Source: Caldilinea sp. CFX5 (GTDB taxonomy: Bacteria > Chloroflexota > Anaerolineae > Caldilineales > Caldilineaceae). Taken from it: DNA of 64,000 bases. The stretch spans positions 1 to 64,000 of the forward strand of contig QWII01000045.1 of the NCBI GenBank assembly GCA_021405325.1, given 5' to 3'. The notes below the pieces were generated by a model, which was not told where the DNA came from, made no database searches, and worked only from the letters and a program-made list of their open reading frames with translations. Each line of letters opens with the position of its first letter. The stretch's first letter is position 1. The translations under genes were made by a program, and so were the position numbers. Below are positions 45,801 to 54,879 of this stretch, one piece after another.

Positions 45801-48800
45801 AATTGGGCGTCCCAGCCCAGCTTCAAGCCGCCGTTGCCGGCATCGGTCAACGCCATAAATTGATCGAGCGTCGGGGGCAGAATGTCCAGCTTGAGTTGAT
45901 CCAGCCGGGTCGAGTTGTGACCGCCGAGGGTGCGCACATAGCAGACACGGATCAAGCCGCCGGTCGACCAACACTCATAGGCCGGCAGGGCATAGCCAGT
46001 GTTGAGATAGAGGTGCGGCGTCTGGTTCAACCCCGCCGGTAGGGTCAGATTGTTGATCTGCGGCGTGAGGTTGGCCTGCGCCCGGTACATGGGGCTGGCG
46101 ATAAAGGTGTGGTCGCGCTGCACGGTCCAGGCGTTATCCATCTGATGGCGTTCGGCGTTGACATCGCTGACGCCCTGGGTCAACGAATACTGGAAGGTCG
46201 TGCCGCGGATGTTGTCTTCCGAGAAGAGCCAGAGGAAGGGCAGGATATGATACCAGTTCTGGCGCTCCGGGTCTTTATGCACCACGGTCGTCGTCAGGTT
46301 CATGGCAATCGCAATGGGGTTGTCGGCCACATACCCGCGCGTCGGGTCGGCCAGGGTGATCTTCGGCCCGGAGGAGGTGACCAAATCGTCGCGGCTGGTG
46401 TCGATCATCGCATCATAGGCATAGAGCGCCTTGGCCAGTACGGCGACGGCGGCCCCATTGAGGGTAAAGCACGCGCCCCCCAACCCCGGCACTTTGCGCA
46501 AGGCGTCAACGCCCAACTCACAGATGGCGGTAAGGATGCCGTCGATCAGGGCAATGACGCCGACGATAATCAAGCCGACCACTGTTGCCGCCAGCACCGC
46601 CAGTGTGATCACCAGAATCGTGGCGGCGATGGCCTGCGCCAGGGCGGCGTTGAATTGCGGGCTAAAGAGCGAGGTCTTCGTGTCAATCATCTGGTAGATA
46701 AAGAAACCCCAAATGATGCCGACCTGGATCACGGCGCCGATGACGCCGGCCGCGCGCGTCGTCCCTGCCAGCGCTGAACTGCCGCGCAGCGTGGTGGCAA
46801 TGGCCGTCGCTGTACCAAAGAGCGCCCGCAAGCCTTGCGTCACCTGCACCACCGAGGTGATGACGTTGATCAGGCTGTAGAGTGAGACGAGGACGACCGC
46901 AATCAAGATGACACCGCCCACCACTTTTTCCAGGATTGGATTGCCGGAAAATTTGAAGAAGGCCAGTGTCGCAATCGCCCCTAAGGCGATCACGGCCACA
47001 ATCACCGTCCCGACAATCACGCTGGGTTTTGAGCCTTCCCAGAGCGCCTTGAGTCGGGTCTTGATCAACCCGGTAGAGCCGAGGCGCGCCAGTTGGTTTT
47101 CGACACTGCGATGACCGGCCCAGGCGGCGACTTTGATGAGCGTGCGCGAGGCCACATTGTTCGTCAGTTCCCTGGTCGAGGTCGCAATACTGACAATCAA
47201 CGCCACCACCTTGCCCGCGCCGCCGAGCGCCCCGCGCACGGCAGCCACCAGGTCGGCATCGGTCTTAAAGCTGGTGTCCGGCACAAGAATGGTGGCGTCT
47301 TGCTGGACGATGGCGTTGACGCCTTGCGCCAATGCCAGGAAGTAGAAGCGGATCAAACCCATGCGCCCCAGGATCGTCTCGGCATCATCGCCGGTGAGGG
47401 CGGCTTTGTCGGCATAGCGGGCGGCGACTTCGTTCCACATGGTCGTGGCGTCGCAGGCGTTCCAACTGGGGGCGCTACTAGACGTGCTATTGGGTGTGGA
47501 GCAATACATTGTCCACTTCAACCCGGTATTGACCGCCAGCGGGGTGGGCGTGAAGCCGGTCGGGTCGAGGTCAACGATGAGCAGGCCGTTGTGTTGGTGG
47601 ACATAGCCGTTGTTGGCCGTGTTGCCGTTGAGGCCATCCAAGCCCTGGCTGCGGTAGCGATCCTCGTGGGCGAACATGAGGACCGGCTTGCGCGTGTTGT
47701 CTTGCGCCCAGCCCGCGGCAAAGTTGGCGTCGAGGATGCGTTTGGTCTCGGTCATGGCGGTAGTCATTAGCGCGCGGTCGAGCGTATCATAGCTTTTGGC
47801 CTCTACGCGCAGGGTGTTGGGGATCGCCCAGCGCTCGTCTTCGCTCACGGCGCTGTTGGTGGCGCGGTCAAAGCGGCGGGCGATCTCGGCGACATTCAGG
47901 TCGCGCTGGCCGTTATGGTCTTGATCGCGCCCGGCCAGGAAAGAGTTGTCCAGCCCGTGTGCGAGTAAGAAGAGGGTGGCGTCATCTTTGGGATCGGCAG
48001 CGACTGCCGGGTCTTCGTAGATGACGGCCATGTTGCTGCCATGTTCTTCGCGCACGCTCAAGCCGGTCAGCAGCCACTCATCGTCATAGCTTTGGATCAC
48101 CTGTGGCTGATTTTGTACATTGTAGTGCTGGCAGAGGCCATCCACCACCCGGTCGCAAAAGTCGGTGAGCGCTTGCACCACCCAAACCAGCCGCACCTCG
48201 TAGGGTTGCTCCCAGGGGCCAACCGCCCACTGTGGAATGCGGGCGCTAAAGGCCACGCGGGCGCCGCTCTTCTCATCGCTCATCAAACGCAAGGGCGCAT
48301 ATAGCACTTTGGTGGCGCCGTCGGCGGTGAGATCGTGAACGGCGACGTTATAAGCCAGCAGGTCGCTGGCCGGCGCCAGGTTGGCCGATCCCGTCGGCAC
48401 ACGAATCTCCAACATCGGGATCAGCTTCATGTCGCCATTGGCGTCCGCCGGGTTGGCGATGGCGTTGCCACCGGGCAAGTCAGCAAACGTTTTGCCGTCG
48501 CCATCCTGGAACTGTCCTTCGACATCCTGCGGCCAATCCAAGACATTGAGCGCGTACCAGAGATGCTTGGCGTCGCGCGGGCGCAGTTGGAAATCGACAA
48601 AGGTCGGGCTGTTGCTCTGCAAATGGTTGACCTGATAGCGCAAGGGAGTGTCCTTGTTGAAAAAGGCATTGGCGCCGGGGCGCATAGCGGCGTAGGGCGA
48701 CAGGTCTTGGGCATCGGGGACGCCGTCGCCGTCATTGTCATTGTCAAAGGCGTCGGGGATGCCGTTGCCATCGGTGTCGTCGGGCAGGCCATCGTGGTTG

Positions 48801-50233
48801 GCGTCGTTAAGCCATTCGAGCGTGTCGGCCTGCCCATCGTTGTTGCTGTCGCGCTGCAACGGGTCGCCAAACCAATGCTTGCCGGCGTAGTCAAAGCCCT
48901 TGACTTCCACGCCGTCGGCGACGCCATCGCCATCGGTGTCAGCGAGTATAGGACTGGTGCCGATGCGTTCTTCGACGAAGTCGGTCAAGCCGTCGCTGTC
49001 ACTGTCCTTGCCATCGTTGGCGGCGACCAACGGTTCGGGCGTGGGGATCGGCGCGACGGGAGGCGGTTCGTTGGTCGTGATGGCTGTACCTTGCGCATCG
49101 TTCAGGGTGCGTACATTGGCCGCTGCTACCGGGTCGGTGTTGGGGTTAAATTGCTGTTGGGTCGCCTGTTCGTAGGCGGTGCGGATCGCGATCGCGGTCG
49201 TCTGTTCCTGTTCTTGGGCAGCGGCGCGCGCTTGTTGCGCATCCACAAAGGCGCTGATGTGGACATTTTGCAAGAGCGGCCCGCCCACCTGCGCAAAGAT
49301 GATGGCAATCGCCAGCGCGGCATAAAAGCGCCGGGAACGCCGCCCGGTCAATACAACGGCGACCGCGAACAGCCCCAGGCCAAGGCCCAGCGCCGACGCG
49401 GAAAGGGTTTGCACTTGCTCATTCAGCAAGAAAGCCGTCGCCTGGCTTGGGGCAAAGTTGCTAAAATTGGTGACGATCTGGGCCGTGACCTCTTCGCCAC
49501 GCTGGGGCGGGAACTGGAGCGCGAGCGTCTGGCGCAAGGGCAGGCCCTGCTGGTCGATCCAGAGTTCGCCGTGGCCGGTCATCTGGGCATAGCTGGCCGG
49601 CGCCTGCAATTCGAGACCGGGCGGCAATTCGCCTTTTTGCTGGAGCGCGGCGGTCATCTGCTCGCGCACATAGCCGGCAATCGCCGGGCCATCAAGTTGG
49701 AAGCCGTAGCGGGTGAAGGTGAGGCCGCCGCGCGTTGCTGTGCCGAGCGGCTGAATATCACGCATCCCGGCCAGGAAGGCCAGAAAGTCGCCACTGGGCG
49801 CCATGCCGCCGAGCAGGTCGTCGGCCGGCTTCCACGCGCCCCCGGCTTGCCGCATCTCGGTTTTGCCGTCAATCACCCGCACCTCGACGCCGCTGTCGGG
49901 CTGGCTGACGTTGCCCTCCTGCGACCAGAGATGCAGATTCATCGTGGCGGCGCGCAGATCGGTGGCGCCTTCCAGATGGAGCGCCGTCTGTCGGCTGCTG
50001 CGCCCGACATTGGCGAGAGTGGCGAGCGGGGTATTGACCTGGGTGAAATCGCTGGTGAAATGATAGGCGCCTCGGTCGCGGGCGGCGGCCCACGCCGCCA
50101 CCACGGGATTGGTCGGCGCGGCCAGGGCCTGGCGTTGCAGCCACCAACCACTAGCCACAAGCGCCAGGAGCATGATCCCCGTGATCAGCCAGCCGGCGCG
50201 CCACTGCGGTAACGGAATTTTCTTGCGTTGCAT
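39857..50233 (-). CDS. Giant modular surface protein (TSP3, LamG, Ig-like repeats, internal membrane region)
   Basis: 3458 residues; AAAGGA 7 nt before ATG. In order: signal anchor (15-38), a lipoprotein-like beta domain (40-270), two membrane helices (about 275-320), thrombospondin type 3 calcium repeats (about 405-510; DTDGDGVADG, DNDNDGDGVPDAQD), an uncharacterised region, a cluster of hydrophobic helices (about 1000-1245), a second TSP3 block (about 1480-1640), a CARDB/DUF11-like domain, a propeller-like region, LamG 1 (about 2130-2340), Ig-like repeats, LamG 2 (about 2640-2845), more Ig-like repeats, IFLPLITRG, a Pro/Thr/Ala tail and final TLYLPVIRN. Probably a cell-surface adhesin or matrix protein. 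Palindromic DNA is inserted in frame at 41078-41214. Confidence 0.88.
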   Translation of the reverse strand: MQRKKIPLPQWRAGWLITGIMLLALVASGWWLQRQALAAPTNPVVAAWAAARDRGAYHFTSDFTQVNTPLATLANVGRSSRQTALHLEGATDLRAATMNLHLWSQEGNVSQPDSGVEVRVIDGKTEMRQAGGAWKPADDLLGGMAPSGDFLAFLAGMRDIQPLGTATRGGLTFTRYGFQLDGPAIAGYVREQMTAALQQKGELPPGLELQAPASYAQMTGHGELWIDQQGLPLRQTLALQFPPQRGEEVTAQIVTNFSNFAPSQATAFLLNEQVQTLSASALGLGLGLFAVAVVLTGRRSRRFYAALAIAIIFAQVGGPLLQNVHISAFVDAQQARAAAQEQEQTTAIAIRTAYEQATQQQFNPNTDPVAAANVRTLNDAQGTAITTNEPPPVAPIPTPEPLVAANDGKDSDSDGLTDFVEERIGTSPILADTDGDGVADGVEVKGFDYAGKHWFGDPLQRDSNNDGQADTLEWLNDANHDGLPDDTDGNGIPDAFDNDNDGDGVPDAQDLSPYAAMRPGANAFFNKDTPLRYQVNHLQSNSPTFVDFQLRPRDAKHLWYALNVLDWPQDVEGQFQDGDGKTFADLPGGNAIANPADANGDMKLIPMLEIRVPTGSANLAPASDLLAYNVAVHDLTADGATKVLYAPLRLMSDEKSGARVAFSARIPQWAVGPWEQPYEVRLVWVVQALTDFCDRVVDGLCQHYNVQNQPQVIQSYDDEWLLTGLSVREEHGSNMAVIYEDPAVAADPKDDATLFLLAHGLDNSFLAGRDQDHNGQRDLNVAEIARRFDRATNSAVSEDERWAIPNTLRVEAKSYDTLDRALMTTAMTETKRILDANFAAGWAQDNTRKPVLMFAHEDRYRSQGLDGLNGNTANNGYVHQHNGLLIVDLDPTGFTPTPLAVNTGLKWTMYCSTPNSTSSSAPSWNACDATTMWNEVAARYADKAALTGDDAETILGRMGLIRFYFLALAQGVNAIVQQDATILVPDTSFKTDADLVAAVRGALGGAGKVVALIVSIATSTRELTNNVASRTLIKVAAWAGHRSVENQLARLGSTGLIKTRLKALWEGSKPSVIVGTVIVAVIALGAIATLAFFKFSGNPILEKVVGGVILIAVVLVSLYSLINVITSVVQVTQGLRALFGTATAIATTLRGSSALAGTTRAAGVIGAVIQVGIIWGFFIYQMIDTKTSLFSPQFNAALAQAIAATILVITLAVLAATVVGLIIVGVIALIDGILTAICELGVDALRKVPGLGGACFTLNGAAVAVLAKALYAYDAMIDTSRDDLVTSSGPKITLADPTRGYVADNPIAIAMNLTTTVVHKDPERQNWYHILPFLWLFSEDNIRGTTFQYSLTQGVSDVNAERHQMDNAWTVQRDHTFIASPMYRAQANLTPQINNLTLPAGLNQTPHLYLNTGYALPAYECWSTGGLIRVCYVRTLGGHNSTRLDQLKLDILPPTLDQFMALTDAGNGGLKLGWDAQFQTLADADGDGLRSTARQGNDPNDATWDADGDGLSDSYELQWRSQGVAISPVSPDTDGDGLPDAQELQLGTNPASKDSDNDGLLDGDEVYHQVYTIANGLVTPTNSWVGGWTVVITGTQTLNQIVSSDPTSPDSDGDGISDQAEKELATNPDPHKRLDPDGRPYHPLIVNKNPLVVQVAVNDTDRIVKPGQTLLYTTTVANLGAPFTAGGLQVNAPAALTPPVSTYRLALDQTNLVTTTTNLLVAGTTSQKLTITSLARARLSAGNVPAWQWQPATPGTLGGFTSALPAWRTAVAPLNFSSQDSYAVTALNRSATQNPEPYTQLFAGQAGAWNLPAGVNKAFGGGQLHDASPTDVACNAFGRCFFVWSQFRDNRSVIMGMLTNQDLSSATPTEFVVAEDMAQADYDHYFHPVVASDGTNFLVAYEGIQQRRVGTTSVLYFMSSRIVARRFDVNGNPLGNAASLPSADVTAGLANPLRISYLNLDVAWIGDAYRVLWSQPKPGQPNNILQVADFDAAGAVIAGSQRTLTGDVKAGDQTAPQLAYDPLSGRSIVAYLDSGNLADTILFQNRNDANPVLTNQQFALGNVGVAYHPGVHGWLLSWTPLNGGAAKQSYTLLNSDGTPVAGLTPQTSPWAVLPSALSGSSLACPPADSQPVLVLPFEELPGATTFTDASGWNANATCTGDACPVAGIDGAPGAPRSDFAVRFNGGQKLSVAISGARGNRFSLAFWLKTSAATGGDFALVTNDNWRFVLRDGRLNYVSNLVNVTSNVGVADGQWHHIVLAQNEVTALIYVDGQLRTTPTDQATAGILAPGNVTIGAFASNTAFFTGELDQLQVYNTTLDQATVQAIKDNTQNAYCLATSPASTAVNTLRLNLAAQDTRGGVIKSSAGVSLTVDADPPTSNITSLTDGGYVQGTPGAAQTLIIGGNANDANGVQGVQVSVNGGGWQVASGGATWVYPLQVAEGRYGLQSRATDVAGNVESTPGTTTVIVDAGAPQIQTDFADQARLVPVSPIVGQWQIGLQGTAVDPAIAGGAGSGVQQVEVMLQNGSLNVAGNGWQPAALTDQGIWSLNYPLDSAPNLSGVYTVTVRAADRVGNAATLVRLITLDAAGPNAQVSAVAMAQTTFAGDKPTTIEGSADDPDGVSKVEMSFVPIQRMRALSDTLLFLPFDETSDERNYHDISPLHTDVNCVNQCIAGQPGQNDGALRMIPGEAGPLQRPQAGEFDFTAGDSFSLQSWLLTTQTDGVILSKEDAKRVGYALVLQEGVPMLRLNGGIVAKGTAAINDKRWHQIVGVVDAGAGEARLYVDGELASKVPFRGDLVDPKHPKWPLLIGGQAGDTGFTGLIDGFFDDVGVFKAALSPYLVQALYHTEATVRQEAELAEPDAPVTKWLVTVPAGLEGQYQIDLRTTDNLANRSFHPAAWRGIIDTLAPRITFTAQATGAQFNEGNGVTRAEVNYAYSAEDRYLSDKNFSGPCDGVSALVRDFADDADVAGLFPDLTLRNRLSTSCTVWEIVGAPARSVNACDGYGFCVATPPAPQGDSRSPAWSGSLAGATETSTSAQPSAPSPSWGGSGWGVDASEPSALLLNPTNHSLLAVDPGQVLTVTVAAQAVANLRQVVILLDGAAAATIDFAQASALKVAERRVAVKLPAFDPDKFEGEHTLVAQATDWAGNTQRTLFPATVVFDTHDPTVTLSNDKLTSADSYGLGNSLMRLRGNASDKLGLAAVQISVNDGPFSDVTFDEQGNWSTALWLGDNAAGKNLKFTLRAIDRAGHQTAMDKGLLVDVPPLPTLETTISAGPSDSLSETSATFQFSGVDAQGQPVNSFLCQLDAGDFTPCTSPQRYSGLAQGQHIFHVLASNDQGALDPTPAEWIWQIGTVTPPPPPTSKRIFLPLITRGKAQVQADAAAVDSASTPTAAATATAPAPPTSEEAPVETVTPVSAETPVDTPMPEAQLTTESAPVPASAAENGGSVTLYLPVIRN
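41078..41214. repeat. Palindromic repeat inserted in frame in the giant gene
   Basis: Two hairpins (CCCTCCCC/GGGGAGGG; GACTCCCGCTCC/GGAGCGGGAGTC) lie between outer words CCCCACCC and GGGTGGGG. On the minus strand it reads through as a low-complexity stretch (ending PSPSWGGSGWGVDASEPS) between two Ig-like units, without stop codons. Confidence 0.8.
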
Positions 50234-50413
50234 AGGTTGTTCCTTTATTCAACTCTGCATCGGACGATGACGGTTGACACTTTTGTCTGCTCGCAGTATG
50301 CCAAGGCGTCATCAATCGTTCGTCAACGCAGCGGCGTCGGAACGTCAATTGGAGGTGATGAGATCGTCAATGGGTCATGGCGCCATTGACGCTTAGAGGG
50401 ATGACAAGTAATC

Positions 50414-50475
50414 GTAGGTGCGGTTTGTAACCGCACGGGTTCACCGAAGCCTGTGCGGTTACAAACCGCACCTAC
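50414..50475. repeat. GTAGGTGCGGTTTGTAACCGCAC palindrome, right flank of the giant gene
   Basis: Arms 50414-50436 and 50453-50475 are perfectly complementary. It is the same family as 39786-39848 and sits in the 311-nt divergent gap 50234-50544 between the giant gene and the SARP regulator. Confidence 0.92.
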
Positions 50476-50502
50476 GCTTTGGGCTATACTCTTGCCGATC
50501 TG

Positions 50503-50511
50503 TGCTATAAT
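50503..50511 (+). promoter_or_regulatory. Extended -10 promoter of the SARP-NB-ARC-WD40 gene
   Basis: TGCTATAAT (50503-50511) is a consensus extended -10 about 34 nt upstream of the ATG. No good -35 is visible. Confidence 0.6.
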
Positions 50512-50544
50512 CAATGACAGTTTAGAAAAGGGTGCTATTTATCC

Positions 50545-53500
50545 ATGGCGCGTCTAGCATTGCGGTTTTTTGGTTCATTTGAAGCGACCCTGGCGGGGCA
50601 ACCGCTCCGTCATCTACATTCCACCCGGCTGCAGGCGCTGCTTGCCTATCTGGTCCTCGAAGCGGCGCGTCCCCACAGCCGTGATGAACTGGCGACCCGC
50701 TTCTGGCCCGATGAGCCGGAGGCAGCCGCCAAGCAGAATTTGCGTCAGGCGCTCTACCAGTTACGACAAGCACTGGATGAGCCACCCCACCCTAACCCTC
50801 CCCTGCTAGGGGAGGGAACCGTTGACGATGGGACCGTTCCTCCCCTTACCAGGGGGAGGGTAGGCGGGGGTGTTTCCTATTTACTGTTGACGCGCAACAC
50901 CGCCCAATTCAACCCGGCCAGCGACTATGCCTTAGATGTCGCCACTTTTCAGGAGCAGATCCAACAACAACAGTTGACCCAAGCCCTGGCTCTCTACCAG
51001 GGCGATCTCCTCAGTGGCTTGACCAACCCCAGCCCGCTCTTTGAAGAGTGGCTGGTGATCCAGCGCGAACGCTATCATATTCAAGCCCTGACCCTGCTCG
51101 ACCAGTTGACACAACAGGCATTACACCAGGCCGACTACCTCGCTGCCCAGGACTACGCCCACCGCCAACTCGCCTTGGAACCCTGGCGCGAAACCGCCCA
51201 CCGCCAGTTGATTACCGCCCTGGCCGCCAGCGGTGATCGCGCCGCCGCCCTCGCCCAATATGAAAGCTGTCGCCGCCTCCTGGCCGCGGAGTTGGGCGTG
51301 GCGCCGGATGGGGAGACGGAGGCGTTGGTGGAACAGATCCGCGCCCATGACAAGGTGACAAGGTGGCAGGGTGACAAGGTGACAAGTGACAAGGTGACGG
51401 ACGTCGCCCAAACCGCAGTCACCCAGTCACCCCTTCACCTTGTCACCTTGTCACCTTGTCACGACTGGGGCGCCGCGCCGGAGATCCGCACCCTCCACGG
51501 GCGGCAGGCGGAGATGGCGACGTTGCAGCAGTGGATCAGTGTAGAGAAGTGCCGGTTGGTGGCGGTGTTGGGCATGGGGGGGATGGGTAAGACGGCGTTG
51601 ACGGTGCATTGGGCGCGCACGGTGGCCGCGCAAGGGGCGTTTGGGGTGGTGATCTGGCGCTCATTGCTCAATGCGCCGCCGCTGCTGGAGATTTTGCGCG
51701 AGTGGCTGCTGGTACTGTCGCAGCAACAAGTGACGACATTGCCGGCGACGCTGGATGGACTGCTCGCCCTGCTTATGGAACAGGTGCGGCAACAGCGCTG
51801 TCTGCTGGTGCTGGATAACGCCGAGAGCATTTTGCAAGAAGCGGCGGACAGCGGGCCGGGCGCAGGTGGTCGCCAGGGCGCCTATCGACCAGGATGTGAG
51901 GAATACGGTCAACTCTTTCAGCGGTTGGGGAGCAGTACACACCAAAGCTGTCTGCTGATTACCAGTCGCGAATTGCCGCCGGAAATTGCCCGCCTGGCGC
52001 GCGCAAGCTGGCTGGTGCGCAGTTTGCCGTTAGCCGGGGTGGCGTCCGACGCCGTTAATGCAATCTTAAAAACCCAGGGGTTGACTGCGCCGCCGACCTT
52101 GACGCAGCAGTTGGCGCAGCGCTACTCCGGCAACCCGCTGGCGCTGTTGCTGGTGGCGGACACTATTCAGGAGTTATTCGACGGGGACATGGCCGCCTTT
52201 CTGGACGAGGAAGCGCCGATCTTTGACGACATTCGTGATGTCCTCGACCAACAGTTTGCCCGGCTTGCCCCGCTGGAACAGACGATTCTCTTCTGGTTGG
52301 CGCTGGCGCGGGAGCCGCGCACGGTGGCGCAGTTGGCCGCACTCTTGCCGCAACCTGTCGCCAAACGCGCATTGTTAGAAGCATTGACCAGTTTGCGCCG
52401 CCGTTCACTGCTGGAAAAGGGCGGCGACGAGGGCGGGCCGGATCAGGAAGCCAACGGCGAGAGCGGCTTTACCTTGCAAAATGTGGTGACAGAGTATCTC
52501 ACTGATCGCCTGGTCGAACAGCTTTGTGCTGAAATTCAGCAAGGGATGCCCCACCTGCTCAAGCAGCACAGTTTGCTCAACGCCCAGGCCAAAGCCTATG
52601 TGCGCCAAAGCCAGACGCGGCTGATCTTGCAGCCAATCAGTGAGCGTTTGCAGGCTAGAATGGGGCGCAGCGTGCTGCTCAACCATTTATACCGCTTGCT
52701 GGATCAGTTGCGTCAGGAAGCGGATCGGCGCACCACCTATGCCAGCGGCAATCTGCTCAATCTGCTGCTCCATCTGCAAGCGGATCTGCGTCAGGCGGAC
52801 TTTTCGCAACTGGCGGTCTGGCAAGGCTATTTGCAAGGGGCCAATGCCCCCGGCATCAATTTTCAGGAGGCCGATCTAACCAACTGTGTCTTTACCGATG
52901 TCTTTGGCGGCGTGACGGCGCTGGCCTATAGCCCCGATGGCGAAATCCTGGCCGGCGGCACCACGACCGGCGCCATCTACCTCTGGCGCGCCCAAGGGGC
53001 GCCCGCCGACGGCCAGGCGGTTGGCGTGTTGACGGGGCATAGCAACTATGTCTGGTCGCTCCTCTTTAGCGCCGATGGTCGCCGGCTGATCAGTTGCTGC
53101 GATGATGGGCTGATTCACATCTGGGCGATCCATGAGCAAGCTAGTGGCGTGCAGCAGGCCGGGTCGATCATCCAGACCTTGCGTGGTCACACGGCTGGTG
53201 TCTGGCGGTTGAGCGTCAGTCCGGATGGTCATACCCTGGCCAGCACCGGCGGCGATCGTATGGTGCGCTTGTGGGATTTACGCAGCGGCGCGCTGCTTAT
53301 GACGATCCCTATGCCGGCGGGCCAACGCGGGGTACGCGGGTTGGCCTTCCACCCCAATGGTCATCTCCTGGTCAGCGGCAACGAAACGGGGCAGATCCAG
53401 GTGTGGGCCTGGGCGACCGGAACGTTGATCAATGCCATCCAGGCGCATCAACAAATGGTCTGGTTTCTCACCTTCAGCCCCGACGGCGCGCGCTTGGCGA

Positions 53501-54879
53501 CGGGCAGCGCCGATGGCAGCATCCGGTTCTGGTCGATGGAACGGCTGCTAACGCCGGCTGGTGAGACAACTGACGCACTGCCGACGCCCCAGCAGGTGTT
53601 GACCGGCCACACCGGGCGGGTCAACTGGCTGGCCTTTAGCCCCGACGGACGTTGGCTGGTCAGCGCCGGGGATGACCAGAGCGTGCGGCTTTGGGACGGC
53701 GAACGGGGTACGCTCCAGACAACGTTGCAAGGGCATCGTGATACGGTGGGCAGCGCTATTTTTAGTTTGGATGGGCAACAAGTTGCCAGCGGCGGCGGTG
53801 ATCGCACGGTTCATGTCTGGGAGGTGGCAAGCGGACATCTCTTACGCACCATGCAGGGCCATAGCCAGGGTGTCAATAAGGTGAGTTGTTCCCCCGATGG
53901 CAAGTTGATCGCCACGGCGTGCGAGGATGGCAAGGTGCGTCTCTTCGCCTATCCGGCCAGCAGCGCGCCAACGGCAACGGTGCTGGCGCCGGCTGATCTC
54001 ACCGTCCTTACCGGCCATACGAAAGAGGTGACCGCCGTTGCCTTCAGCCCCGCCGGCCAGTTGTTAGCCAGCGGTGGTGCGGACTGCGCCATCCATTTAT
54101 GGCAAATGCCGGGTGGGCAGTTGCAGCAGACGCTGGACGGCCATCGCTCGTGGGTGCGCACCTTGCTCTTTCACCCCAATGGTCAACTGCTCTTCAGTTG
54201 CGCCAGTGATTGGAGCATTCGTGTTTGGCATCTAACCAGCGGTGAACAAATCCACCTGCTCCAAAGCCAGAAAGGCTCGACCTGGAGTGTGGCGCTCCAT
54301 CCCAACGGCGAAACTATCGCCGCCGGCAACACGGTGCATACGGTCTACCTCTGGCCGACTTACAAAGTGGATCAAGCGCTTGCCCTGCATGGTCACAGCG
54401 CCTGGATCACCGCTGTCGCCTTTAGCCCCAATGGGCAACTCCTGGCGAGCGCCAGCGGCGACCAGACTATCCGCCTCTGGGATGCTGCCACCGGCGACGC
54501 GCACGCCGTCCTCACCGGTCATCAGGATTGGGTCAACAGTATCGCCTTTGGCGGCCCGCCAGGTCTGGATGGGCAGTGGTTGGTCAGCGGCAGCAGCGAT
54601 CACACCGTGCGTGTGTGGGAAGTCGCCACGGGTCGTCTGTTGCAAACTTTCACTGGTCACACCAATGCGGTGCGTTCCGTTGTTTTTCACCCCGCTGGAC
54701 AGACCTTGATCAGCGGCAGCAGTGATGAAACAGTCAAGGTGTGGGATCTTGCGCATGGGCATTGTCTGGCGCCCCTGCGTGCGCCGCGCCCCTATGAAGG
54801 TATGTGCATCACCGGAGCGACCGGCCTAACCGTCGCCCAGAAAGCTGCGCTCAGGGCATTGGGGGCGGTAGCGGAATGA
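50545..54879 (+). CDS. SARP/BTAD - NB-ARC - WD40 STAND regulator
   Basis: 1444 residues. An OmpR-like winged helix (1-110; [33 protein letters not shown]) leads into a BTAD helical domain (125-265; [29 protein letters not shown]). NB-ARC has P-loop [12 protein letters not shown] (341-352), Walker [11 protein letters not shown] and YSGNPLAL. A linker with pentapeptide-like LRQADFSQL follows, then fourteen WD40 blades (785-1425), enough for two seven-bladed propellers. It would be an ATP-switched transcription activator sensing a partner through the propellers. Two palindromic DNA insertions are kept in frame (residues about 81-110 and 268-307). It overlaps the convergent kinase gene by 29 nt. 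Confidence 0.93.
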   Translation: MARLALRFFGSFEATLAGQPLRHLHSTRLQALLAYLVLEAARPHSRDELATRFWPDEPEAAAKQNLRQALYQLRQALDEPPHPNPPLLGEGTVDDGTVPPLTRGRVGGGVSYLLLTRNTAQFNPASDYALDVATFQEQIQQQQLTQALALYQGDLLSGLTNPSPLFEEWLVIQRERYHIQALTLLDQLTQQALHQADYLAAQDYAHRQLALEPWRETAHRQLITALAASGDRAAALAQYESCRRLLAAELGVAPDGETEALVEQIRAHDKVTRWQGDKVTSDKVTDVAQTAVTQSPLHLVTLSPCHDWGAAPEIRTLHGRQAEMATLQQWISVEKCRLVAVLGMGGMGKTALTVHWARTVAAQGAFGVVIWRSLLNAPPLLEILREWLLVLSQQQVTTLPATLDGLLALLMEQVRQQRCLLVLDNAESILQEAADSGPGAGGRQGAYRPGCEEYGQLFQRLGSSTHQSCLLITSRELPPEIARLARASWLVRSLPLAGVASDAVNAILKTQGLTAPPTLTQQLAQRYSGNPLALLLVADTIQELFDGDMAAFLDEEAPIFDDIRDVLDQQFARLAPLEQTILFWLALAREPRTVAQLAALLPQPVAKRALLEALTSLRRRSLLEKGGDEGGPDQEANGESGFTLQNVVTEYLTDRLVEQLCAEIQQGMPHLLKQHSLLNAQAKAYVRQSQTRLILQPISERLQARMGRSVLLNHLYRLLDQLRQEADRRTTYASGNLLNLLLHLQADLRQADFSQLAVWQGYLQGANAPGINFQEADLTNCVFTDVFGGVTALAYSPDGEILAGGTTTGAIYLWRAQGAPADGQAVGVLTGHSNYVWSLLFSADGRRLISCCDDGLIHIWAIHEQASGVQQAGSIIQTLRGHTAGVWRLSVSPDGHTLASTGGDRMVRLWDLRSGALLMTIPMPAGQRGVRGLAFHPNGHLLVSGNETGQIQVWAWATGTLINAIQAHQQMVWFLTFSPDGARLATGSADGSIRFWSMERLLTPAGETTDALPTPQQVLTGHTGRVNWLAFSPDGRWLVSAGDDQSVRLWDGERGTLQTTLQGHRDTVGSAIFSLDGQQVASGGGDRTVHVWEVASGHLLRTMQGHSQGVNKVSCSPDGKLIATACEDGKVRLFAYPASSAPTATVLAPADLTVLTGHTKEVTAVAFSPAGQLLASGGADCAIHLWQMPGGQLQQTLDGHRSWVRTLLFHPNGQLLFSCASDWSIRVWHLTSGEQIHLLQSQKGSTWSVALHPNGETIAAGNTVHTVYLWPTYKVDQALALHGHSAWITAVAFSPNGQLLASASGDQTIRLWDAATGDAHAVLTGHQDWVNSIAFGGPPGLDGQWLVSGSSDHTVRVWEVATGRLLQTFTGHTNAVRSVVFHPAGQTLISGSSDETVKVWDLAHGHCLAPLRAPRPYEGMCITGATGLTVAQKAALRALGAVAE
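50785..50872. repeat. Palindromic repeat inserted in frame in the winged-helix region
   Basis: CCCTCCCC-TGCTA-GGGGAGGG and CCTCCCC...GGGGGAGG words form paired hairpins. Translated they give [15 protein letters not shown] and [11 protein letters not shown] between LRQALDEP and the strand VSYLLLTRN, where the family normally has a short loop. Confidence 0.85.
51348..51463. repeat. GACAAGGTGACAAGTGACAAG hairpin inserted in frame between BTAD and NB-ARC
   Basis: The left half repeats GACAAGGTGA words and the right half repeats TCACCTTGTCACCTTGTCAC, so it forms a long hairpin in DNA and mRNA. It translates as [19 protein letters not shown] and, after a spacer, [15 protein letters not shown]. The same repeat is in the neighbouring kinase gene at 55138-55264. 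Confidence 0.88.

Noticed and set aside
48335..50212. Long open frame (over 600 codons) on the plus strand opposite the start of the giant gene
   Set aside because: Its translation has no recognisable domain and is rich in Arg/Gly/His patterns typical of antisense frames in G+C-rich DNA; the minus strand has clear TSP3 motifs and a good ribosome-binding site.
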